A stretch of 64,000 nucleotides of DNA from Kangiella sp. HD9-110m-PIT-SAG07 (GTDB taxonomy: Bacteria > Pseudomonadota > Gammaproteobacteria > Enterobacterales > Kangiellaceae), in assembly GCA_003370465.1 (NCBI GenBank), contig QQTG01000009.1, positions 1 to 64,000 on the forward strand. Direction: 5' to 3'. The notes under the pieces are model-generated. The model was not told the DNA's origin. It did no database searches and was given only the letters and a program-made list of their open reading frames with translations. Positions 46,259 to 55,826 of the stretch are shown here, piece after piece. Made by a program: the position numbers and the translations under genes. Every line of letters starts with the position of its first letter. Within the stretch, counting starts at the first letter, position 1.

Positions 46259-47976
46259 TGAGCAAAGTAAAACCTACAGAATATGATCCAAAACGTCACT
46301 CTGAAGTTGAAACGATAAAAGTTAATAGTAATTATTTACGCGGTACTTTAGAGGAAAGTCTAAAAGCAGAAGTCACTGGTGCTATCGCTGATGATGACCA
46401 GATGCTGATCAAGTTTCACGGCTCTTATATGCAGGATGATAGAGATCTTCGTGCTGAGCGTCGTAAGCAAAAGTTAGAGCCTTTATACTCGTTTATGATT
46501 CGTGCTCGTTTACCAGGTGGCGTGGCAACTTCTGACCAGTATAAAGTCCTGTCGGATATCGCACAACAGTATGGACACAGTAGTTTACGTTTGACCACTC
46601 GTCAGACATTTCAGTGGCACGGTATTTTTAAGCGCGACTTAAAAAATACGATAGCAGGAATTAATAAGGCTTTAGTGGACTCGATTGCTGCCTGTGGCGA
46701 TGTGAATCGTAATGTTATGGCCAATCCATTGTATGAAACATCTAAATTACAAGCAGAGGTTTATGAGTGGTCAAAAAAGATAAGTGAACATTTGTTACCG
46801 AACACAAATGCTTACCATGAGATTTGGTTAGATGGTGAGAAAGTAGAAACTACTGAGGAACCAATATATGGAAAAACCTACTTGCCTCGTAAGTTTAAAA
46901 TCGCTATAGCCGTTCCGCCTTATAATGATGTCGATATCTATGCCAATGATATTGGCTTAGTGGCCATTGCGGAAGGCGATAAGTTGCTGGGTTTCAACAT
47001 TCTTGTTGGTGGCGGTATGGGCAGTTCGCATAACGACCCAGAAACTTATCCGCGGGCAGCAACAGTGATTGGTTTTAGTAAGCCTAAAGATGCTTTATCC
47101 GTGGTAGAGAATATTCTAAAAGTGCAACGTGATTATGGCAATCGTGAGGTTCGTAAACTGGCGCGTTTGAAATATACTGTTGATCGACTTACCGAAACAG
47201 GTTTTAAAGAAATACTAACCGAGTATTTAGGCTATGAACTGGAAGAGGAAAGGCCTTTTAAATTCGATCACAACGGCGATCGTTTCGGTTGGATTAAAAC
47301 AGATGATGGTCAGTGGCATTTAACACTATACATCCACAGTGGGCGTATTAAGGACTCCGACGAATCACGAGTGTTCAGTGGACTGCGAGCTATAGCGAAT
47401 ATCCATGATGGTGAATTTCGTTGTTCGCCTAATCAGAATATTATTATTAGTAATGTGTCCGACAGTAACAAAGATAAGGTTCAACGTATTGTTGACGAGC
47501 ATGGTATTAGTATTGGTCAAACAGAAACTCCAACACGTCTGAATTCTTTAGCTTGTGTTGCGTTTCCAACTTGTGCTTTAGCTATGGCTGAAGCGGAACG
47601 CTATTTACCCAGATTGATGGACAAAATTGAGGAACAGTTAGAGAAATACAGCATTGAGGATATCCCGATTAATGTCCGCATGACTGGGTGCCCCAATGGT
47701 TGTGCGCGTCCCTACCTCGGTGAGATCGGTTTTGTGGGTAAAGCTCCTGGCAAATATAACTTGTATTTAGGCGCTAGCCATCAGGGCGATCGCGTCAATA
47801 AGTTGTATCGCGAAAATATTAACGAGAATCAAATTCTGGAAGAGTTAGAGCCTATTTTTGAAAGCTATGCGAGTGGGCGAAATAAAGGGGAATTTTTCGG
47901 TGACTTTGTCATTCGACAGGGCTATGTCAACGCTGTCCAAAGTGGTGAAGATTTTCATAGCAAGCGAAGTGGTTAG
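46258..47976 (+). CDS. cysI: Sulfite reductase hemoprotein (beta) subunit
   Basis: 572 residues. Siroheme and [4Fe-4S] binding: [14 protein letters not shown] and [14 protein letters not shown] provide the four cysteines. [14 protein letters not shown] and the sulfite-binding arginines are conserved. It reduces sulfite to sulfide with electrons from CysJ; the siroheme comes from CysG encoded at 49955. Confidence 0.95.
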   Translation: MSKVKPTEYDPKRHSEVETIKVNSNYLRGTLEESLKAEVTGAIADDDQMLIKFHGSYMQDDRDLRAERRKQKLEPLYSFMIRARLPGGVATSDQYKVLSDIAQQYGHSSLRLTTRQTFQWHGIFKRDLKNTIAGINKALVDSIAACGDVNRNVMANPLYETSKLQAEVYEWSKKISEHLLPNTNAYHEIWLDGEKVETTEEPIYGKTYLPRKFKIAIAVPPYNDVDIYANDIGLVAIAEGDKLLGFNILVGGGMGSSHNDPETYPRAATVIGFSKPKDALSVVENILKVQRDYGNREVRKLARLKYTVDRLTETGFKEILTEYLGYELEEERPFKFDHNGDRFGWIKTDDGQWHLTLYIHSGRIKDSDESRVFSGLRAIANIHDGEFRCSPNQNIIISNVSDSNKDKVQRIVDEHGISIGQTETPTRLNSLACVAFPTCALAMAEAERYLPRLMDKIEEQLEKYSIEDIPINVRMTGCPNGCARPYLGEIGFVGKAPGKYNLYLGASHQGDRVNKLYRENINENQILEELEPIFESYASGRNKGEFFGDFVIRQGYVNAVQSGEDFHSKRSG

Positions 47977-47984
47977 GAGTTTTA

Positions 47985-48698
47985 ATGTCTTTACCCAATG
48001 AGTCATGGTTGCAACAGGTTAACAGTAAATTAGACAATGTAACGGCTGAAAAGCGTGTCGAATATGCACTGGAGTACTTTCCTAGCGAAGTCGCCTTGGC
48101 TTCTAGTTTTGGTGTTCAGTCTGCAGTCAGCCTTCATCTACTGACTCAGGCTAAGCCCGATATTCCTGTGATTTTAGTGGATACGGGGTATTTATTCCCT
48201 GAGACTTACCAGTTTGTTGATCAGTTAGCGGAGCGACTACAGCTAAACTTAAAGGTCTATCAAAGTGAGTTAAGTGCTGCGTGGCAAGAAGCTCGTTACG
48301 GTAAGTTGTGGCAAAAAGGTGAAGCTGGGATTAAAGAATACAACAAACGTAACAAGGTCGATCCGATGGATAGGGCTCTGGATGAGTTAGAGGTATCGAC
48401 TTGGTTTTCTGGCTTGCGCCGTCAACAATCAAGCAGTCGAGAAGAGCTTCCTGTGGTGCAGTTATTTAAAGGTAGGGTTAAAGTCCACCCGATAATCGAC
48501 TGGAGTAGTAAACAGGTTTTCGAGTATTTACAGAAGCACGATTTGCCGTATCACCCGCTATGGCATAAGGGCTATGTGTCTATCGGAGATACTCATAGCA
48601 CTCGAGCCTTAAAAGATGGCGAATCCGAAGAAGATACACGGTTTGGTGGAGTCGTTCGGGAGTGCGGCTTGCATGTTGATACTTTGTCGGGACTTTGA
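47985..48698 (+). CDS. cysH: Phosphoadenylyl-sulfate reductase
   Basis: 237 residues. P-loop-like [18 protein letters not shown], and the catalytic cysteine in RECGLH near the C-terminus. The two CysCys motifs that bind an iron-sulfur cluster in APS reductases are absent, so it uses PAPS with thioredoxin or glutaredoxin. TTAGGAG precedes ATG 47985. Last gene of cysJIH. Confidence 0.94.
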   Translation: MSLPNESWLQQVNSKLDNVTAEKRVEYALEYFPSEVALASSFGVQSAVSLHLLTQAKPDIPVILVDTGYLFPETYQFVDQLAERLQLNLKVYQSELSAAWQEARYGKLWQKGEAGIKEYNKRNKVDPMDRALDELEVSTWFSGLRRQQSSSREELPVVQLFKGRVKVHPIIDWSSKQVFEYLQKHDLPYHPLWHKGYVSIGDTHSTRALKDGESEEDTRFGGVVRECGLHVDTLSGL

Positions 48699-48722
48699 TT
48701 AGCTCTAGCTAATCATTAAAAA

Positions 48723-48750
48723 ATAAGGCAGCTATATAAGGCTGCCTTAT
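48723..48750. terminator. Hairpin between cysH and cysB, probable terminator
   Basis: Ten-bp stem ATAAGGCAGC / GCTGCCTTAT with an eight-base loop, followed by a T-rich rather than pure T stretch. It lies between convergent genes. Confidence 0.65.
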
Positions 48751-48775
48751 GTCTGTTGTTTAAGATAATGACACT

Positions 48776-49786
48776 CTATATGTGCCACATTTGGTGCATT
48801 GGTAAAGGCTTTTCATCTTCTACCTCTTCGGCGCTATTGGCTAACTGTAGAGATGATGTGTAATCCTGATGGATGTACTGGCTTAATTGTTCGCTGGTAA
48901 TGTGTGGCGCGAAGTCATTGATGAAGTCTTTCATATATTTCTTAAGGAAAATATTTTTATTGAACGCTAGCCAAGTTGTACAACGCGGCAAGATATCTTT
49001 GGTTGAGTAGCCTAGCAAATCACGATCCTGTTTAGGTGAAAACGCCATGCTGGCTATAATGCCAATACCAAAGCCATTGCGAACATAAGTCTTAATGACG
49101 TCTGCATCACGAGCGGTAAAGACGATATTCGGATCAAGTTTCTGTTTCTGAAAGGCGCTTGTTAAGCTTGAGTTTTTTGAGTGACCTATAAACGGGTAAG
49201 TAACGATTGGGTATTTCGCTAAATCATGCAGTTCAATTTTTCTCAGATCGCCTAGTGGATGATCGTGGGGAAATAAGATAGTGCGATCCCACTGGAAGCA
49301 CGGGATTTTGACAATGTTAGCCCCTAAATCAATATTGCCAGAAGCGATGGCGAAATCAACTTCTTGCTTTTGAAGTTGAGACAATATTTGATCTGAAGTG
49401 CCGTGTTGCAAATCAATCGTTAAGTTGGGGTAGCGCCTATGAAAATTAGAAAATACTTTTGGCAAAACATATTGAGCTTGCGTCTGCGTTGTGGCAATCG
49501 AGAAGTTTCCAGAGTCACTCTGGTTGGCTAAGCTTGTAATATTCTTTATATGATTTATTTCATGCAGAACCTTACGTGCTCGGTTCAAAACTTCTTCACC
49601 CAGATCGGTAATACCAACGAGCTGCTTACCGTTACGCTCGAAAATTTTCGTCTCTAATTCGCTTTCCAACAACCTTAATTGCTTGCTAATGCCTGGCTGA
49701 GACGTATAAAGCTTCTCCGCGGCTTTAGTAATGCTTAAATTGTTGTCAGCAATGGCAATCAGATAATTTAGTTGCTGTAGCTTCAT
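48776..49786 (-). CDS. cysB: LysR-type regulator CysB
   Basis: 336 residues from ATG 49786; the 21 residues of the longer frame overlap regulatory sequence and are not family-like. Helix-turn-helix MKLQQLNYLIAIADNNLSITKAAEKLYTSQPG (in part) and effector domain with ATTQTQAQYVLP, the inducer-binding segment of CysB. It activates cys genes when O- or N-acetylserine accumulates. The C-terminus carries an extra tail ending in His/Met/Trp residues (MHQMWHI). Divergent from cysG. Confidence 0.92.
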   Translation of the reverse strand: MKLQQLNYLIAIADNNLSITKAAEKLYTSQPGISKQLRLLESELETKIFERNGKQLVGITDLGEEVLNRARKVLHEINHIKNITSLANQSDSGNFSIATTQTQAQYVLPKVFSNFHRRYPNLTIDLQHGTSDQILSQLQKQEVDFAIASGNIDLGANIVKIPCFQWDRTILFPHDHPLGDLRKIELHDLAKYPIVTYPFIGHSKNSSLTSAFQKQKLDPNIVFTARDADVIKTYVRNGFGIGIIASMAFSPKQDRDLLGYSTKDILPRCTTWLAFNKNIFLKKYMKDFINDFAPHITSEQLSQYIHQDYTSSLQLANSAEEVEDEKPLPMHQMWHI

Positions 49787-49832
49787 AACATTTACTTCTT
49801 TGAACCCCCTAAAAGAAGTGATGGTATACGTA

Positions 49833-49842
49833 TAGATGGCTA
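49833..49842 (-). promoter_or_regulatory. Box TAGATGGCTA upstream of cysB
   Basis: This decamer is the exact reverse complement of TAGCCATCTA at 49923-49932 near cysG. Its core AGATGGCT matches the met box AGACGTCT at six of eight positions. A shared regulator of the two divergent genes is likely; MetJ is a candidate. Confidence 0.4.
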
Positions 49843-49895
49843 AAGGCAAGCTGTATATTCCTTTTGGTTATAATGAATTGTCTAAAGATTATTTA

Positions 49896-49932
49896 TTGTT
49901 TCTGTATATAGATGTTTATATATAGCCATCTA
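49896..49932 (+). promoter_or_regulatory. Candidate cysG promoter with embedded met-box-like sequences
   Basis: TTGTTT (49896-49901), 17-base spacer and TATATA (49919-49924). AGATGTTT (49910-49917) and AGCCATCT (49924-49931), each 6 of 8 to the met box, lie on and beside the -10, so a bound repressor would block it. Confidence 0.4.
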
Positions 49933-49954
49933 AACGGTCAGTAACGTGAATGCT

Positions 49955-51403
49955 ATGGAATATTTCCCAATAACAGTTCGACTTCAAGAACAGCAGTGTT
50001 TAATAGTTGGTGGTGGAGATATTGCGTGTCGTAAATTGAAAAGTTTACTTAAAGCTGATGCTAAAGTTAGCTTGGTTGCTTTAGATTTTAGTGATGAAGT
50101 TATTGAGTTGGCACGGAAGCACCAATTACCTCTACATCAACAGGCTTTTGATAAAAGTTTGGTGGAAGGGAATTATCTAATCGTTGCTGCGACTGATAAC
50201 CAGGCTTTGAACCAAGAAGTTAGCGAACTGGCGAGGCAGTACCATATTTGGATTAATGTTGTTGATGATTTAGAGTTAAGTACTTTTATCATGCCCGCTA
50301 TTGTTGACCGTTCGCCGTTACTGGTCGCGGTGTCTACGGGTGGAGTTTCGCCTGTATTAGCCCGTAAGATCCGTGAAAAACTGGAGTGGATTTTACCTAA
50401 AAATTTGGGCGCTTTACTTAAGCGTTTAAAATCATTCAGGCCCAGCGTAAAAAAAAAGTTTCAGGACTTAAAGAGTAAGCGTAGCTTTTCAGAGTGGTAC
50501 ATAGAGAGCGCTATCGAAAACCCAGACACATTGAGTCATGATTTTGAAGAAGCGGTGGCCTTGTATGAAGGTGCTATTGATAAAGAGGGCAAGGTATTTT
50601 TGATTGGCGCGGGTCCTGGGGATCCAGACTTATTGACTGTTAAAGCTTTGAAGGTATTACAGAAGGCGGATGTTGTGCTACATGATGCGTTAGTGTCCAA
50701 GGGAATTTTAGAATTAGTAAGGCGTGATGCAACTTTTGTTAACGTCGGTAAACGCGCCAAGAAGCATAGTGTATTACAGGAAGAGACTAATACTTTATTG
50801 GTTAAGTATGCGCAGCAGGGATTGTCAGTGGTTCGATTAAAAGGCGGCGATCCTTTTATTTATGGGCGTGGTGGTGAAGAACTTGAGCATTTGCTCGATG
50901 CTGGCATTAATTATGAAGTTGTGCCTGGCATCACAGCAGCGTCAGGTTGCTCTAGTTACGCTGGTATTCCTTTGACTCACCGTGAGTACTCGCAAACGGT
51001 TATGTTTATTACTGCGCACTGTAAACGGTCAGAAGATACGTTGAACTGGAAAAGTTTAGCCCGCGAGCAGCAGACGGTAGTAGTTTATATGGGTTTATTA
51101 CGCAATGACGTATTAGTCGAGCAGCTTATCAAGCATGGCCGAAGTGGCAATACACCGATCGCTGTGATTGAAAATGGAACCTTACCTCAGCAAAGAGTAT
51201 TCACGGGTCGATTGCAACAGTTGCCTGAGCTGGTTAAAGCTCATGATATCGTTTCGCCATCGTTAATTGTAATCGGCGAAGTGGCATCCTTGGCGAACAA
51301 GCTTGATTGGTTTAAGCATAGCCAGCTTATAAAAGGTGATGAGGCTTCTCTAAATAATCAGGCGCTAAAGAATTTTGAAGATACAATCAAAGAGGCAGTA
51401 TAG
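49955..51403 (+). CDS. cysG: Siroheme synthase (SUMT / precorrin-2 dehydrogenase / ferrochelatase)
   Basis: 482 residues from ATG 49955 (MEYFPITV, the usual N-terminus); GTG 49946 is in frame upstream. The N-terminal part (about 1-210) is the NAD-dependent dehydrogenase and chelatase with LIVGGGDIACRK; the C-terminal part (from about 215) is uroporphyrinogen III methyltransferase with LIGAGPGDPDLLTVKA, RLKGGDPFIYGRGGEE and GITAASG. It makes siroheme for CysI. Four bases separate it from cysK. Confidence 0.93.
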   Translation: MEYFPITVRLQEQQCLIVGGGDIACRKLKSLLKADAKVSLVALDFSDEVIELARKHQLPLHQQAFDKSLVEGNYLIVAATDNQALNQEVSELARQYHIWINVVDDLELSTFIMPAIVDRSPLLVAVSTGGVSPVLARKIREKLEWILPKNLGALLKRLKSFRPSVKKKFQDLKSKRSFSEWYIESAIENPDTLSHDFEEAVALYEGAIDKEGKVFLIGAGPGDPDLLTVKALKVLQKADVVLHDALVSKGILELVRRDATFVNVGKRAKKHSVLQEETNTLLVKYAQQGLSVVRLKGGDPFIYGRGGEELEHLLDAGINYEVVPGITAASGCSSYAGIPLTHREYSQTVMFITAHCKRSEDTLNWKSLAREQQTVVVYMGLLRNDVLVEQLIKHGRSGNTPIAVIENGTLPQQRVFTGRLQQLPELVKAHDIVSPSLIVIGEVASLANKLDWFKHSQLIKGDEASLNNQALKNFEDTIKEAV

Positions 51404-51406
51404 ACA

Positions 51407-52372
51407 ATGACGAGAATATACGATTCGATTTTAGATACAATTGGTAATACGCCGATCGTGAAGATAAACCGCTTAGGGCCTAAGCACGTCAATCTTTTTG
51501 TTAAAGCGGAGTATTTTAATCCGTTGGCATCAGTTAAGGACCGCTTAGCTTTTGCCATCATTAATGACGCAGAAAAAAAAGGATTACTAAAGCCGGGGCA
51601 GACGGTTGTTGAAGCTACATCAGGTAATACAGGCATCGCACTGGCTATGGTTTGTGCTGCTAAGGGCTATCCTTTTATTGCTGTTATGACAGAAACGTTT
51701 TCTGTCGAACGTCGTAAGATTATGCGAGCTTTAGGAGCTAAAGTCGTACTGACACCAGCCGCGGAGCGCGGCACGGGCATGGTCAAGGTTGCTGAAGATT
51801 TGGCTGAAAAGAATGGTTGGTTCTTGGCACGTCAATTTGAAAACTTAGCCAATCCAGAGTATCACCGAAATACGACGGCGCCAGAAATCTTACGAGCTTT
51901 TGCGAACGATAAACTTGATTATTTTGTCAGCGGCTATGGTACTGGCGGTACTATTACTGGTGTTGGCGAAGTTTTAAAAGTGGCTCGTCCAGACATCAAA
52001 ATCATTGCTACTGAGCCTGAAGTCGCATCTTTACTACAAGGTAAAGAGTGGCAACCGCACAAGATTCAAGGTTGGACTCCTGATTTTGTAGCGGACGTCA
52101 TGAATCAAGAAATTTATGATCAAGTGGTGCCCATTTCTGACGAAGTTGCTCGCGATACCTCGCTGGCGCTAGCTCGTAGTGAAGGTATATTTTGTGGCAT
52201 TTCATCAGGAGCAACTTTTGCGGCAGCTCTAGAGGCCGCACAAGATGCTCCAGAGGGTTCCAATATTTTGGCTATGTTGCCTGATACAGGTGAGCGTTAC
52301 TTAAGCACCTTCTTGTTTGACGATATTGACGAAGGTTCGGACGACGACATCTTTGCAACTTTAGATTCGTAA
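51407..52372 (+). CDS. cysK: Cysteine synthase A
   Basis: 321 residues, PLP-dependent O-acetylserine sulfhydrylase. IGNTPIVKINRL, the PLP lysine in LASVKDRLA, TSGNTGIALA and the GTGGTITG phosphate loop are present. It fixes sulfide from CysJI into cysteine. It forms a unit with cysG and is closed by a terminator. Confidence 0.93.
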   Translation: MTRIYDSILDTIGNTPIVKINRLGPKHVNLFVKAEYFNPLASVKDRLAFAIINDAEKKGLLKPGQTVVEATSGNTGIALAMVCAAKGYPFIAVMTETFSVERRKIMRALGAKVVLTPAAERGTGMVKVAEDLAEKNGWFLARQFENLANPEYHRNTTAPEILRAFANDKLDYFVSGYGTGGTITGVGEVLKVARPDIKIIATEPEVASLLQGKEWQPHKIQGWTPDFVADVMNQEIYDQVVPISDEVARDTSLALARSEGIFCGISSGATFAAALEAAQDAPEGSNILAMLPDTGERYLSTFLFDDIDEGSDDDIFATLDS

Positions 52373-52410
52373 TTGTTAAAACAGTAAAGCTAACTCCGAA
52401 AGATATGTTT

Positions 52411-52435
52411 AGCCCGCTAACTGCGGGCTTTTTTT
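52411..52435 (+). terminator. Intrinsic terminator after cysK
   Basis: Stem AGCCCGC / GCGGGCT with loop TAACT and seven T residues. Confidence 0.9.
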
Positions 52436-52505
52436 ATGTCTGTTTGATGTTAACTGACGATATACGCATAATGGTTCCATGTTGAGCTACTGGAAATAGT
52501 TGGTG

Positions 52506-53297
52506 ATGCAGTCCACCACACCCAAACGTTTTATAGTGCGAGTTTTTGCCACTCTAGAGTTAGAGGGTACAACTGCTGTAGTTTATCTTTGTGACAAAAC
52601 CCTTAGTAGCAAAGATATGCAAACTATTGCTCATCGAGAAGCTGCCCCTGCGACCTGTTTTATTAATCAACAATCTACGAATCAATTTCATATTCGCTTC
52701 TATAATACTACTAAGGAGATTCAACTGTGTGGTCATGGTCTTCTTGCTAGTGCTAAGGTGGTTGGAGAAGTTAAAGGTATTGCCTCGTTTAAATTTCAGA
52801 CTCAAGATACTGTTATTCAAGCTCGCTATAGCTCACAGCACAAAGAAGTGGAAATTGCTTTTAGTGAACTAATATCAGTAGCTGTAAGTCCTCCAGCTTG
52901 GGTTAACAGCTGCTTTAGTATCACGCCGAACAGTGTGTTTCAGGCTGGATCTAATAATGGTTACTGGGTGATGGAGTGGCCGCAGGCTAGTGTGTTGCAA
53001 GACTTAGAGGTGAAAACTAAAGCATTAATAGAGCACACTCAGCGAGCAGTTATTGCAACGCAGCAAAGTGATGATGAACAGTACGATTACAACTTCCGTT
53101 ACTTTGCTCCGCAACATGGTGTAATCGAAGATAAGGCCACCGGATCGGCTCATAGAGTGTTAATGAGTTATTGGCATCAACGTTTAAATAAGTGTAACTT
53201 TAAGGCGCGACAATACTCTAAAGAAGGCGCTGAATTAACTGGTCGGATAGAAAATGGAGACGTCTGGATATCTGGTAATGTTGATATTCAGCGTTAA
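52506..53297 (+). CDS. PhzF-family isomerase-like protein
   Basis: 263 residues from ATG 52506 (TTG 52500 and GTG 52503 are in frame just before). The two-fold repeated PhzF fold is recognisable by EIQLCGHGLLASAKV and by FRYFAPQHGVIEDKATGSAHRVL. The catalytic Glu of PhzF near the N-terminus (usual xxExxF..S-E/T-A) is less clear: the segment reads EAAPATCFI. Members catalyse isomerisations of small amino or aromatic acids; most are uncharacterised. It is 44 bases upstream of egtB and might be in the same unit. Confidence 0.78.
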   Translation: MQSTTPKRFIVRVFATLELEGTTAVVYLCDKTLSSKDMQTIAHREAAPATCFINQQSTNQFHIRFYNTTKEIQLCGHGLLASAKVVGEVKGIASFKFQTQDTVIQARYSSQHKEVEIAFSELISVAVSPPAWVNSCFSITPNSVFQAGSNNGYWVMEWPQASVLQDLEVKTKALIEHTQRAVIATQQSDDEQYDYNFRYFAPQHGVIEDKATGSAHRVLMSYWHQRLNKCNFKARQYSKEGAELTGRIENGDVWISGNVDIQR

Positions 53298-53341
53298 GAT
53301 AGTAATAACATAATAGCGAAGACAATAGATAAGGTTATTGC

Positions 53342-54640
53342 ATGTTGGATAAGGTGAAGCCTGACTCTGGCTTTGAGGTCATCACTAAACATTTTGAATC
53401 GATTCGTAAACTCACTGAGGACTTGTGTCAGGGGCTCGATGTTGAAGATTACAATTTGCAGGCTATGGCTGACACCAGTCCTGTAAAGTGGCATTTAGCT
53501 CATACCTCATGGTTTTTTGAAACCATTATCCTAAAAAGGTTTGAAAGTGATTTTGAGCCTTTTCACGAGCAGTTTGAGTATTTGTTTAATTCTTATTACA
53601 ACGCTATTGGAGAACAATTTCTTAGACCTAATCGACACTTGTTATCACGCCCGACAGTAGCTGAGGTTTTTGAGTATCGGCGGAATATTAATGAGCGCAT
53701 GGTTGAACTCTTATCTAGCGCTGAAGGGAATCCGAAAACCGACATCTTACCTCTAACTGTGCTCGGTATAAATCATGAGCAACAGCACCAAGAATTATTA
53801 TTGACGGATCTTAAATACAATTTCTACCAAAACCCGTTAATGCCTAGCTATAGACATGCCGAAACGGATCCGCCAGAAAACTCCGTTAATGATCTTAAGC
53901 AACGCTGGATAACCTTTGATTCTGGAGTTTGCACGATAGGCAAAGCTCTGTCTGATGGTGTAGCTGAAAAGTTTGGCTTTGATAACGAGTCACCGCAACA
54001 TAAACATTATTTACAAGGTTTTCAGATGTGCAGCTGCCTTATCACCAACGCTGAATATATCGATTTTATCGAGCAGGGTGGATATCAACGTTCAGAGTTA
54101 TGGCTCAGTGATGGTTGGGCCGTGAAAAATGAACATGGTTGGAAGGCTCCACTTTACTGGTTTAAAAAGGATGACGCTTGGTATCATTACACATTGGATG
54201 GCGTAAAAAAAGTTCAAGACTCAGAGCCTGTGGCGCATGTCAGCTATTATGAAGCGGATGCTTTTGCAGCGTGGAAAGGCGCTCGTTTGCCGACCGAACA
54301 GGAGTGGGAAAGAGTTGCTGCTGAGCAGTTGGTTAGTGGTAGTTTTTTGCAAGCGGAACACTTAAAGCCTATTGCTCCTAAGACAGGTGACGCAGTTGTA
54401 AAGCAAGTTTTCGGAGAACTTTGGCAGTGGACGTCGAGTAGCTACAGCCCTTACCCAGGCTATCGACCATTGGCTGGTGCCGTTGGTGAATATAATGGCA
54501 AATTCATGATTAATCAGTATGTGCTTAGAGGAGGTTCTTGCGTCAGTTCACAAGGCCATATTAGAGCCACCTATCGTAATTTTTTTTACCCTGATGCTCG
54601 TTGGCAGTTTTCAGGAATTCGCCTAGCGAAAGATCTTTAA
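53342..54640 (+). CDS. egtB: Ergothioneine biosynthesis sulfoxide synthase EgtB
   Basis: 432 residues. The N-terminal DinB-like domain carries the iron ligands: His51 or His54 in KWHLAHTSWFFE, and His145 and His149 in NHEQQHQELL. The C-terminal formylglycine-generating-enzyme-like domain has FDSGVCTIG, ARLPTEQEWE, GELWQWTSSSY and VLRGGSC. It uses oxygen to join hercynine to a thiol. No egtA (glutamate-cysteine ligase) or egtC gene is nearby, so cysteine may be the direct donor. Ten bases lie before egtD. Confidence 0.92.
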   Translation: MLDKVKPDSGFEVITKHFESIRKLTEDLCQGLDVEDYNLQAMADTSPVKWHLAHTSWFFETIILKRFESDFEPFHEQFEYLFNSYYNAIGEQFLRPNRHLLSRPTVAEVFEYRRNINERMVELLSSAEGNPKTDILPLTVLGINHEQQHQELLLTDLKYNFYQNPLMPSYRHAETDPPENSVNDLKQRWITFDSGVCTIGKALSDGVAEKFGFDNESPQHKHYLQGFQMCSCLITNAEYIDFIEQGGYQRSELWLSDGWAVKNEHGWKAPLYWFKKDDAWYHYTLDGVKKVQDSEPVAHVSYYEADAFAAWKGARLPTEQEWERVAAEQLVSGSFLQAEHLKPIAPKTGDAVVKQVFGELWQWTSSSYSPYPGYRPLAGAVGEYNGKFMINQYVLRGGSCVSSQGHIRATYRNFFYPDARWQFSGIRLAKDL

Positions 54641-54649
54641 GGAGACCGT

Positions 54650-55585
54650 GTGACAAACCCATTAACGTTAGACGAAGAACAAGCCGCAATTCTTGAGGGG
54701 CTTCGGGCTGAACATAAGTTTATTAATCCTAAGTACTTTTATAATCACCATGGCTCAAAGCTGTTTGAGCAAATTACAGAGTTGGACGAGTATTACCCAA
54801 CTCGTACTGAACGTAAGATTTTACAATCCCGCGCTAATGATATTGCACAATTGATTGAGCCAAACTCTTTAATCGTCGAGCCAGGAGCGGGTAGCTGTAA
54901 AAAAATTGAGTACTTACTTGAAGCATTGCATCCCAGTGTTTATGTGCCGCAAGATGTTTCAGCAGAATTTTTGCAGCAGTCAGCGCAAAGATTGTCTAAA
55001 GATTATCCATGGCTAGATATTGTTCCTGTCGCCAGTGATTTCTCAGATCCCATCGAAATTCCACGGCGTTTACAGAAGCTACGTAAATATGCATTTTATC
55101 CGGGTTCTACTATTGGTAATTTTGAGCCTGCGCATGCGTTAAATTTTTTAAAACAGATGCGTCAACTTGTGGGCGATACTGGTGGCATGATTATAGGCGT
55201 TGATTTGCATAAAGATAACGAGACCTTGCACGCTGCTTATAATGATAAGAAAGGAATTACAGCTCAGTTTAATTTAAATACTTTATCGCATATTAACGAG
55301 ATTCTAGATTCTGATTTTAATATTAGTAATTTTGAACACGTTGCACTTTATAACTCGGAACAGCAGCGCATCGAGATGTACCTTAAGAGTCTAAAAAGTG
55401 GTGCTTATGATGTGCTGGGTGAAAAGGTTTCTTTTGAAAAAGATGAATTGATTCATACTGAACACTCCTACAAGTATACCGTCGATGGTATTTCACGACT
55501 GGCCAATGCTTCAGGCTTTACTCTTGAACATAGCTGGCTAGATGAACAGGAGCTGTTCAGTGTAAATTATTTACAATCTGCATAA
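54650..55585 (+). CDS. egtD: L-histidine N-alpha-methyltransferase EgtD
   Basis: 311 residues with a GTG start at 54650, five bases after AAGGAG. It trimethylates histidine to hercynine. Family blocks: LFEQITELDEYYPTRTE, the SAM loop VEPGAGSCKK, PQDVSAEFL, YPGSTIGNFEP, VDLHKD and AYND..G.TAQFN. Together with EgtB it forms the core ergothioneine route; a C-S lyase (EgtE) gene is not in the window. Confidence 0.94.
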   Translation: MTNPLTLDEEQAAILEGLRAEHKFINPKYFYNHHGSKLFEQITELDEYYPTRTERKILQSRANDIAQLIEPNSLIVEPGAGSCKKIEYLLEALHPSVYVPQDVSAEFLQQSAQRLSKDYPWLDIVPVASDFSDPIEIPRRLQKLRKYAFYPGSTIGNFEPAHALNFLKQMRQLVGDTGGMIIGVDLHKDNETLHAAYNDKKGITAQFNLNTLSHINEILDSDFNISNFEHVALYNSEQQRIEMYLKSLKSGAYDVLGEKVSFEKDELIHTEHSYKYTVDGISRLANASGFTLEHSWLDEQELFSVNYLQSA

Positions 55586-55637
55586 GCTGTTTTAATACAT
55601 ATTACAAATACATTCTTTTAGTCGCTTTCTTCATGCT

Positions 55638-55655
55638 TTTTTCACATGTGAAAAA
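55638..55655. promoter_or_regulatory. 18-bp perfect palindrome between egtD and the giant surface-protein gene
   Basis: TTTTTCACATGTGAAAAA, arms of nine bases and no spacer. It is not followed by a T tract on the plus strand, so it is more like an operator than a terminator. The rest of the gap 55586-55826 is AT-rich, with a TATAAT at 55796-55801 that may be the -10 of the downstream gene. Confidence 0.4.
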
Positions 55656-55826
55656 TTAAGATGAAGTTAATTGTTGTTATTAATAGTTACAGTTGTTAAT
55701 GTAGAATTAAATAAGGTTCTGTGCATAACTTACTGAAAAATATAAGTAAAATGTTTGTTTTTCAAGCGAATCCAAGTCATTTTTGCATTAGAACCTATAA
55801 TGGATTTATGAATGGGGTGTTCTAAT

